Assembly (NCBI RefSeq): GCF_002994745.2
Contig: NC_037090.1
Coordinates: 40,481,001 to 40,545,000 of the forward strand
DNA: 64,000 bases
Direction of reading: 5' to 3'
Origin: Rosa chinensis
Lineage: Eukaryota; Streptophyta; Magnoliopsida; Rosales; Rosaceae
The notes under the pieces are model-generated. The model was not told where the DNA came from. It worked only from the letters and a program-made list of their open reading frames with translations, and ran no database searches. Both the position numbers and the translations under genes were made by a program. Positions 56,160 through 64,000 of the stretch are shown in pieces. The stretch's first letter is position 1. Each line of letters opens with the position of its first letter.

Positions 56160-57814
56160 GAAGTGATGATTTCATTGATACAGAATCGTTTCCTTTATAC
56201 AAGTGTGATTACAATTAGTTCCTACAAGTCAAGAACCAGTTTACTACCTATGTTATACATAGAAGGAAAGCTACAGCTATTGTACAACTAACATCTAGGA
56301 CAATCAACTTTAATATAGAAGATATGACAGATTAGTTTCCTTACACTCCCCCTCAAGTTGGAGAGTGGATGTCTTGCACTCCCAACTGGCGAATCATAGG
56401 AACAACGATATCTTTCCCCAAAAGTTTAGTAAGAACATCGGCAAGCTGATAAGCAGAATTCACATACCTCGTGGCCACAGAACCATCTAGAATTTTGTCT
56501 CTAATGTAGTGGCAATCCATCTCGATGTGCCTAGTTCGCTCATGAAATACGGGATTGGCCGCAAAGTGTAGTGCAGCCTTGTTATCACAAAACAGCAAGG
56601 CTGGTTCACGAAGAGATAGGCCTAGATCTCTAAGCAGATAACGTAACCAAGTCAACTCGCAACATGTTCCTATCATAGCACGATATTCCGCCTCTACTGA
56701 AGACAAAGATACTTTTTTTTCTACGCTTTGACCTCCAAGAAATCAAAGAAGGTCCAAGAAAAACAAAGTATCAGGTGGTAGATCTTCTAGTGACAGGACA
56801 CCCCGCCCAATCAGAGTCACAATAAGCTCTCGACTTCAGATCATTAATGGAAGAAAAGAACAAACCTTGTCCAGGAGCACCTTTTAGATAACGCACCACT
56901 CTCAATACTGCCTCCCAATGCATTTTTCTGGGTTGGTTCATGAATCTTCTTAGGACATGGACTGCATAAGTGATGTCAGGTCGAGAAACAGTGAGATATA
57001 TAAGCCTGCCAATTAACCTTCTGTACTTTCCGGGGTCTTTGAGCAAATCACTATGATCAGACAACTTTAAACCTTTCTCCATGGGAGTATCTGCAGGTGC
57101 AGCTCCTAGTAACCCTGCGTCTTCAATAATCTCCAGAGCATATATACGTTGACATATAAAAATTCCACGTTTAGAAGTCGAAACTTCAATACCAAGAAAA
57201 TACTTCAAGTCTCCAAGATCTTTGAGACGAAATTGACTATGTAAAAAAGTTTTAAGTCCAACAATAGTCTCCAAATCATTCTCGGTAATCAATATGTCAT
57301 CCATAATCAAAAGCACAGTAAATGAATCCCCATGCTTTCTAGTGAACAATGAATAATTAGCTTTAGATTGGACGTACCCGGCTGACCGTACAACATCAGA
57401 AAATTTCTCAAACCACTGACATGAAGCTTGCTTCAAACCATATAAAGACTTGTGTAATCGACATACCAGATGCTCCTCCCCCTGTCACCGAAGACCAGGC
57501 GAAGGAGACATGTAAATTTCTTCCGTCAAATCACCATGGAGGAACGCATTGTTCACATCCAATTGATACAATTGCCAACCACGAGTTGCAGCCAAAGCCA
57601 ACAAACAACGAATAGTAATGATTTTGGCAGTAGGGGAAAAGTCTCCTGATAATCGACCCCTTCCAACTGAGTAAAATCCTTAGCAACCAGGTGGACTTTA
57701 TACCTTTCAACGGAACCGTCGACTTTGTGTTTCACCTTATAAACCCAACGATAGCCAATAGGGACCTTACCGGCTGGAAGTGGAGTCAGTGTCCAAGTTC
57801 TGTTGGCTTGAAGA
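56160..57814 (-). mobile_element. Older copia remnant, minus strand, cut by Athila LTR
   Basis: A probable 3' LTR ends at 56345 (ttaca on the plus strand); a polypurine tract (cactccccctcaagttgg in reverse) follows. Then come RNase H (56706-56353; VEAEYRAMI, FCDNKAAL, HIEMDCHYIRDKI), RT (57436-56771; LIMDDILIT in place of YVDD, KDLGDLKYFLGIEV) and the RT N-terminal part (57735-57553; [14 protein letters not shown]). Several frameshifts separate them. The catalytic box is LIMDD (Met before Asp-Asp). The 5' part is missing beyond 57814, where an Athila LTR begins. The left LTR edge near 56160 is uncertain. Confidence 0.85.
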
Positions 57815-60141
57815 TGATAGGAGCATTTTAATGCGACGTTTTAACTGCATTTCCCTGTACTTTCTGCGTTATTTCCTTAATAAAACTCTGTTTAGGAAAG
57901 TTTCCATTCTTTGATTGGGAAAGTTCCTATTTGTAGAAAGTTTCTATTTTTGTAGTTTCTATTTATCATTTTTAGTAAGTTTCCATTTTCGGTAGTTTCT
58001 ATTTTTCATTTTTTAGAAAGTTTCCCATTTTCAGTTTAGGAAAGTTGCCATTTTTCATTTTAGGAAAGTTTCTATTTTTCTTATTAGTTTCTATTTTCAG
58101 GACCTCCGAGCTAAAAAGTGGAAATGAACTCACAAATGGAAAGAGGAGCTTGCGAAAGTCAAGGGGAGTAAAAATGAAGAACAATGGGCCACAGAAATGA
58201 GCAGAAATGAAGAAAAGAAGTTTTCCTGGTCCAACCAGGAAACCCTGCAAAAAGGAGGAAAGCTTACCTATGAAGTTTCCAACGTTATCATGAAAAAGAA
58301 ATGGAAAAATGAAGTGTTATGACGTTGGAAGGTGACAAGGCTTGAAGTTGAAGCAACAAGGCCCAAGAACTCTCAAGAATGAAGTGGATTTTCGGCAAAT
58401 GGATCAAAGGCCCATTAAGCCCATGCAAGTAGGGTTTATGACGCATGAATAAACCCTAGGGGAGAATTTGCCGTCCAAAGCAAGAGAGAAACAAGGAAGT
58501 TGGCGTTAAAAATCAGAAAATAAGAAGAGATTTTCTAGGGAGATTTTCTAGGGCTATTTTTATGGAAAGAAAATACTTGGAGATAAACCCTAGAGATATT
58601 ATTGCCGTGGAATTCCAAGAGGAAAAGAAGGAATTGCCGTGAATTAAAGAAGAAACCCTAGAGAATTCGGCAAGGAGATATTCAAGGGAGAAATAAAAGG
58701 AAAGAGAAAAAGGTGGAGACCAAGAAAAGCTCAAAAGAAGTCTAGATTCATCCCTAGAATTCCTAAAGGAAGTTTGGCCGAAATTAAACAAGAAAAATCA
58801 GAAATAATCTCAAGGAATTTCGGCAATATTTCTAGGGAATTAAATGGAATTTTGTGATTGGTTGAACCACCTCATAGGGCTTATGTGGCAAGAATTCATT
58901 GGAGGAAATTATGTGGAGGAAGCAAGCACATGCCGTGAACTTCTCTAGGGTTTTGGACGGCTTGGACACCTAGGGGCCGTCCCCTATATATACTCACACA
59001 TTCTCAACGTCAAGGAGTTCCCACTTTTACGTTTACACTTTGAAAAAAATCAGAAAAACTCTCTCTAGCTAGCCGTGCTCTTCTCCATCCTCTAGGGCAA
59101 CCACGAAGTTCAAGCAAGGCCAAGGAAGAAGAAGACAAGCCGTGCACATCATCCATCACCATCCTTGAAGATTGCTTTCGAAATTCAAGAGACCATTCAT
59201 CACTTCATTCATCTCATCTTCATCACGGTGTAATCCGATTCTCCTTGTACCTTTGCTTTGTATTTTCGTTGGTTTTGCCTTAGTTGACACATATGTATGA
59301 ACAAGTGTTGTTTTCTGAAATTTTATGATTAATTGTTAATTTTCAGATTCATATATTGTGATTTATGGTTGCTTTTGTGTGAGTGTTTGATTAAATTTGC
59401 ATGATAGAAATCTTTTGTATGATAATCTTGAATGGTTCGAAACATTTAGGGTTTTTATGTGAATGTTGCTACGAATTTGAGAACATGGATCAACTTTTTG
59501 GTTTTGTTTTCTTGAATCGATAAGTAGTAAAGGTTTTGTACAAAAACCGAATTTAATCAAAGAAGATTGCAATTAGGTGGACTTTTTCATACTAAGTTGC
59601 ACATTTGAGTTGATAGCCTTTCTGGGTGCTTAATGCGTTAAACATGACTTGATTGACTAGCTTTCTAGGGTTTGATTGCATGTTTGATAGGAGTAATCTA
59701 GGTGCTTTCACTTAGGTTAATTAGCATTGAAAGTAAAATATGGGAAATTGTTTGCTTATGAACGTTTCACATGATCAACTCCTCTTGCATGACTATGATG
59801 AACAATGATGAACTTGAATTGATTTTAATTATATATTTCGGTTTGATCTTTGTTCTTGCATTTCATTTGTATTTTTATGTTTTTGCATTTTAATTATTTT
59901 GTTAGCTTAGCTTTTATTTTCGAAAAAAGAAAACCAAAAACAACAAAATCCCCCCTATCTTCGTAAATAATGTTTATAATTGTAAATACCTTTGTGAATA
60001 TTATACTTTGTTTTAATTTTAATTGTTTGTTTGTCCTACATTGACAGGTGTACCCTCAATCCCCGGAGAACGATCCCTATTTACTTTATACTACTAATGA
60101 CATTTCAGGGTTAAATTGGTCGCTCAACAAAAGTGACATCA
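57815..60141 (+). repeat. Athila-type 5' LTR (2327 bp)
   Basis: Starts TGATAGGAGCATTTTAATGC and ends gtgacatca, five bases before the primer site. The sequence before it is GAAGA (57810-57814), the likely left half of the target duplication; the right half is outside the window. It matches the solo LTR 17286-19302 in reverse. Contains repeated (a)gtttc-tattttc blocks at 57890-58095. Confidence 0.9.
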
Positions 60142-60146
60142 ATTTT

Positions 60147-60166
60147 TGGCGCCGTTGCCGGGGATT
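60147..60166 (+). other. Athila primer binding site (tRNA-Asp)
   Basis: TGGCGCCGTTGCCGGGGA is complementary to the 3' end of plant tRNA-Asp, the known primer of Athila and Tat clades. Confidence 0.95.
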
Positions 60167-61826
60167 GAAAAATCATTTGCCATATTGTGAATATTTGTTT
60201 TGTATATTGTGACCGAAAAAAAATTACTTGTTAATTATTTTGTAATTGTCGAAAATTAGTAGATTAATTACTTAGGTTGTTATTTATATTATTGAATACG
60301 AATTTTAATTGTAAGTTGTAAATTAAAGAAGGAATAGGTGAAGTCGTGTTTATTAATATTGGCCTAAACCCCTTATTGGTACCTAGTTCAGGTCCCTTAA
60401 GGTTGAGGGCGGCCTTTATTAACATTCATTGAACTGTCTTCACACTTAGGACCTTTTATATCCAAGTAAGTATAGCCTATGTGGGATGGTGTCTAGGAAG
60501 GGGACAACGCTCATGACTGGTTCTTGGATTCAGAAGTGCTTACAAATGGGCGTAAACCTCAATGAGGGAGTAGCCTATGCCAAAATGGATCCTACCTCTT
60601 GTGTTCGTCCTCCCCTACCTGGCCATTTCAGTAAGGTTGCCCAAAGGATGTAGGAGGGACTTAGTGTCTTGACGACTATACTTGGGCCGCACGTCCTCTT
60701 GATTTACCGCTTGGAATTGAATTTGAAATCAATGGTATATATAACAAATGAAAATATTATGATTCACTAAGGTATATTGGATTAAACATAGTCTTGAAAA
60801 GGGTAGCTGTTTCAGTCCCATTGCACATCGAGACTCCCTGTTCCCGTACCTAAGTGTTGAAAATAATTGTAAAGAAAAGGAAGAAAAACAAATATTTGTA
60901 AGTATTTTCGTAAAAAAAAAAAAAAAAAAAAAAAAAAGTGTACAAAGTGTGACGTTTTGTTGTGTAAAAGTTGTGTTTACAATGTGTCAAATTTTGTTAA
61001 ACAAAAGAAATTTAAAGAATTAATTGTAAATATTGTTAAATTCTTGATTGTTATAAGTGTGTAAAATCGTATGAGTAGATAAGGGCCCTTTTTGTTAATA
61101 TTGGCCTTAACCCTTCATTAGTACCTTTCTAAGGTCTTATGAGGTTGTGGGCGGCTTTTATTAACATTTGGAGAACTGTCTAACACATGAGTTCTTTTCA
61201 AGCTGAGTAAGGGGCATATAGGTGGTGTCTTAGGTTGAGACCCTGGGTGATGGGTTCAAATTGGATCTCAGAGACACTATAGACTGTGCGTAAACCACAA
61301 TGTGGGAGTAGCCGATAGGGGCCTAAACCTCAATGAGGGAGTAGCCTCCGTAGTGTCACCAAAATGAGTCCTCCCTCTCACTTATCTCTTAATCTGGCCA
61401 TCTAGCCTTCTGAAACAAAGGAAAGTGACTTATGTCTAGGCGACTATCCCTAGATCGTATCTCACCAATAGTAGTGGTTTCTATTGGGCTCGACTTACAA
61501 CTTGTAATCAATTGAAATATTAACTTTATTTTGTAAAGATTATAAGATACTTGAACATAACCTCCACTTGTAAATTGTGTTGTTTTGTACATTTTATACT
61601 TGTATAAACTTCTTACGTGGTTTATTTGTGAAAAGATTGTGGATAGTCTTTAATTTATACTCTATTTTATACTTGTATAAATCATAAATAGTAAAGTCGT
61701 GAATAGTAACTTGTGAATAGTGACTCGTGAATAGTAACGTTGATGTATAAATCACTAATTTGTAATTAGTTTACTTTATACTTTGCTAACTTCTTTGAAT
61801 TCTGATGATGTTCAGGAATCCTATGA
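60167..61826 (+). other. Athila untranslated leader with imperfect long duplication
   Basis: No long frame. Two related stretches lie at about 60352-60720 and 61090-61475. Each has attaatattggcc, a c-ttattggtac or ttcattagtacc block, gggcggc-ttattaacatt, gaactgtct, cctcaatgagggagtagcct and a final tggccat-t-ag. An uninterrupted run of 28 A is at 60911-60938. Confidence 0.8.
60911..60938. repeat. Poly(A) tract in the Athila leader
   Basis: About 28 consecutive A between the two leader repeats; a probable site of length instability. Confidence 0.9.
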
Positions 61827-64000
61827 ATGACCGAGCCTTTTAGACCATCTACAATAAAGGAAATTGAAGCAAGGCTCGCTCGTTTGAAGGGTCCTTCGCT
61901 CCTCGAGTTCACAAGCCCTTCTCCTTCAACATACAAAGAGTACACATTTAACGAGCAAGGGAAGCAGACCTACTGTTCTGAGGAGTCTACATCACCTACA
62001 CCAAGTCCATCTCCGCCTTCACGTTCACCTTCACCTATGGTTTCGTCCAACTCTACACCACCTTCACCACCACCTGAAGAAGTCGAAGAAGAGAGAATGG
62101 CATCTATTAGGGAACTCTCCACCGCAACTGTTGAAGGAGGACCCCCTATAGGCATAGTATACCCTGCCCCTGCAGCTGGAAGACAGGCAGAATTCGAGCT
62201 TAAAAGTGGATTGTTGCACAAGCTCCCTATCTTCCATGGACTTAATATGGAGGATGCTAACAAGCACGTACGAGAATTCCAATCTGTTTGTGCAAACATG
62301 CAACCACAAGGGGCGGATGAAAACCTTCTTAAGATGAGAGCATTTCCATTCTCTCTAGCTGATAGAGCCAAGGATTGGCTATATGAACTTCCTGCAGGAC
62401 GTATCACATCATGGGAAACAATGAGAAAGGCCTTCTTGGAGAAATACTTCCCAGCTTCAAAGGTCATCACACTTAGGAAGAAGCTTAGTGGAATAGAGCA
62501 AGCCCATGATGAGTCATATGCTGCGTACTATGAGAGGTTCAACTCCCTACTTGCACAGTGTCCTCAACATCAGATGAAGGATGAGACCCTACTTACATGT
62601 TTCTATGAAGGACTCTTACCCTTGGAAAGGCAAATGCTTGATGCTGCAGCTGGAGGAGCTTTTGTGGATAAGTCACCTGCGATTGGGAAGGAGCTTATAG
62701 CTAATCGTGCCCTAAACTCCCAACAATATGAGGGGGTAGGACACTCTACTCGTAGGGTGCATGAGATGAGCAAGAACACTGCCATTGAAGACCAACTGAA
62801 TAAGCTTACCCTCCTCATGAACCAAGTGGTAAGTTCCAAGGGACCAAGTGCAACAATAGCTTGTGGGGTATGCTTTATGCAAGGGCATGTTACAGATCAG
62901 TGCCCCCAACTTAATGAAAATGGAGGATGGGAATCTGCTAATGCTATTGGAGGATACCAAGGAGGATATCAAGGAGGACCTCAACGTCCTAGGCATGACC
63001 CTTATTCAAATACTTACAACCCAGGATGGAGGGACCATCCCAACTTCAAGTGGACCAACAATGATAACGTTCAGAATCCTCTTGGAGGGAATTTCCAACG
63101 TCCACAAGGGCCTTCATTCCAAGGGTCATCTTTTCAAAGGCCTTACATGCCTCCTCCTCAACAGAATTCAGGATCTTCCATGTCTCACTATGACAAAACG
63201 TTGGAGGCCTTGACTAGTTCTACCCAAGCCTTGACAAACTCTACACAGGCTTTGATTCAAGGACAACAGACCCACACCAAGGACATTGCAGAGCTCAAGA
63301 AGCAAATGGGTCAAGTTGTGGATTTCATGAGCAAGATCCACGAAACTAGCAAGCTCCCTAGTAATACAATACCTAACCCTAATGTGGAGAATGCATCAGT
63401 TGTGACTACAAGGAGTGGAAGACCATTTGTGGATCAACCGAAGAAGGCTCAAGTGAGCATAGAGATTGAGGAAGACCAAGAACCCACCAAGTTGGGTTTC
63501 GAGAAGGACCCTGCAACGTCCAAGGAAGAGACCAAGGCGTCCTCACCATTAAAGGCAAAACCGGAAATTCAAGGTAGTAATTCTAACTTATCAAATTCGG
63601 TTATTGCTAACCCTTCTTCTTCTTGCATGCCCTTCCCACAGAGGTTCGCCCAATCTAAGAAGGATGAAAGTGACCAAGCTATCTTGGAAACTTTCAAGAA
63701 GGTGCAAGTAAACTTACCCCTCCTAGAGGCCATCAAGCAAGTCCCTAAGTATGCCAAGTTCCTCAAAGAGCTTTGCACTACTAGGAGGGTAAACCGTGAA
63801 AAGGAGGTGGTAAAGGTAAGTGAGAACGTATCTGCCTTGATTCAGAGGAAGATTCCTCCAAAGTGTAAGGATCCTGGAAGCTTTACTATTCCTTGTACTA
63901 TTGGTAACTCTAGATTTAAGAATGCCATGCTAGACCTAGGTGCATCTGTTAATGTTATGCCCTACTCTGTTTATGAAACCCTAGGTCTAGGGGAACTTAA
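61827..64000 (+). CDS. Athila-type Gag-protease, open to the window edge
   Basis: Starts at the second ATG near 61823 (the first gives a stop within seven codons). At least 724 codons, no stop. The N-terminal part is Ser/Pro-rich (residues ~35-80). The capsid domain follows, with GLNMEDANKHVREF, PFSLADRAKDWLYELP and LEKYFPASK. The zinc knuckle CGVCFMQGHVTDQC near residue 348 is canonical. A Gly/Gln-rich stretch and a coiled-coil-like region (residues ~450-510) precede a protease start with KDPGSFTIPC and LDLGASVNVMP (catalytic Asp703). RT and integrase would lie beyond the window. It looks functional up to the edge. Confidence 0.93.
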   Translation, partial: MTEPFRPSTIKEIEARLARLKGPSLLEFTSPSPSTYKEYTFNEQGKQTYCSEESTSPTPSPSPPSRSPSPMVSSNSTPPSPPPEEVEEERMASIRELSTATVEGGPPIGIVYPAPAAGRQAEFELKSGLLHKLPIFHGLNMEDANKHVREFQSVCANMQPQGADENLLKMRAFPFSLADRAKDWLYELPAGRITSWETMRKAFLEKYFPASKVITLRKKLSGIEQAHDESYAAYYERFNSLLAQCPQHQMKDETLLTCFYEGLLPLERQMLDAAAGGAFVDKSPAIGKELIANRALNSQQYEGVGHSTRRVHEMSKNTAIEDQLNKLTLLMNQVVSSKGPSATIACGVCFMQGHVTDQCPQLNENGGWESANAIGGYQGGYQGGPQRPRHDPYSNTYNPGWRDHPNFKWTNNDNVQNPLGGNFQRPQGPSFQGSSFQRPYMPPPQQNSGSSMSHYDKTLEALTSSTQALTNSTQALIQGQQTHTKDIAELKKQMGQVVDFMSKIHETSKLPSNTIPNPNVENASVVTTRSGRPFVDQPKKAQVSIEIEEDQEPTKLGFEKDPATSKEETKASSPLKAKPEIQGSNSNLSNSVIANPSSSCMPFPQRFAQSKKDESDQAILETFKKVQVNLPLLEAIKQVPKYAKFLKELCTTRRVNREKEVVKVSENVSALIQRKIPPKCKDPGSFTIPCTIGNSRFKNAMLDLGASVNVMPYSVYETLGLGEL

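Larger units (their letters stand above)
57815..64000 (+). mobile_element. Athila-type retrotransposon, 5' part (runs off window)
   Basis: LTR, tRNA-Asp primer site, a 1.7-kb leader and an open gag-protease frame to the window end. The same family as the solo LTR at 17286-19302. It inserted into the copia remnant 56160-57814. The coding region here is uninterrupted over 724 codons, in contrast to the decayed body at 19303-24453. Confidence 0.92.

Overview
This is a plant nuclear window, almost certainly from a eudicot. Its protein-coding genes are spliced, several carry AAACCCTAA telo-boxes, the 5S rRNA copies are of plant type, and most of the DNA is plant LTR retrotransposons of the Ty3 Tekay, Ty3 Athila and Ty1/copia groups. 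The gene models would fit Rosaceae, but species cannot be fixed from the sequence alone. There are no bacterial-type operons and no CRISPR arrays.

Layout. 1-11907: a minus-strand Tekay chromovirus, cut by the window edge, with long LTRs (2416 bp). Its broken gag-pol is interrupted by a solo LTR of the same family with a perfect 5-bp duplication. 11993-13217: a non-autonomous hAT element with an 8-bp duplication. 13924-17234 and 17286-19302: two very long solo LTRs of different families, each with a perfect 5-bp duplication. 19303-24453: a decayed plus-strand Athila-type gag-pol, truncated against an LTR fragment (24454-24993).

25385-31020 holds a six-coding-exon ALY/THO4 mRNA export factor gene whose first coding intron appears to use a GC donor. 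31900-33730 holds a PPR-gene remnant with an inverted repeat and a LINE ORF1-like remnant. 34644-35299 is a two-exon Hikeshi-like gene (HSP70 nuclear import). 37820-39381 and 46639-48031 are two non-autonomous Mutator-like elements of one family, each with a perfect 9-bp duplication; the second carries an EXO70-like gene fragment. 41248-41685 is an intronless four-EF-hand calmodulin-like gene on the minus strand. 43794-48079 is a short array of degenerate 5S rRNA gene units (minus strand, about 516-bp period) with the second Mutator-like element sitting in its last spacer.

49957-55861 contains the last two exons of an ABC1/aarF-type kinase gene (minus strand). Its penultimate exon is split by a structurally complete Ty1/copia element (50264-55811) whose two 195-bp LTRs read as identical, so the insertion is very young. 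56160-57814 is an older copia remnant on the minus strand, itself cut by an Athila-type element that starts at 57815 and runs off the right edge. That element has a 2327-bp LTR, a tRNA-Asp primer site, a leader with an imperfect long duplication, and a fully open gag-protease frame from 61827 to the window end.

The working host genes are thus ALY/THO4 (mRNA export), the Hikeshi-like gene (HSP70 import, heat response) and the calmodulin-like gene (calcium sensing). They are unrelated neighbours on islands between nested transposons. The strongest novel points are the fresh copia insertion in the ABC1 kinase exon, the gene-fragment-carrying Mutator-like pair, the displaced degenerate 5S array, and the GC-AG intron plus duplicated last-intron acceptor in the ALY gene.
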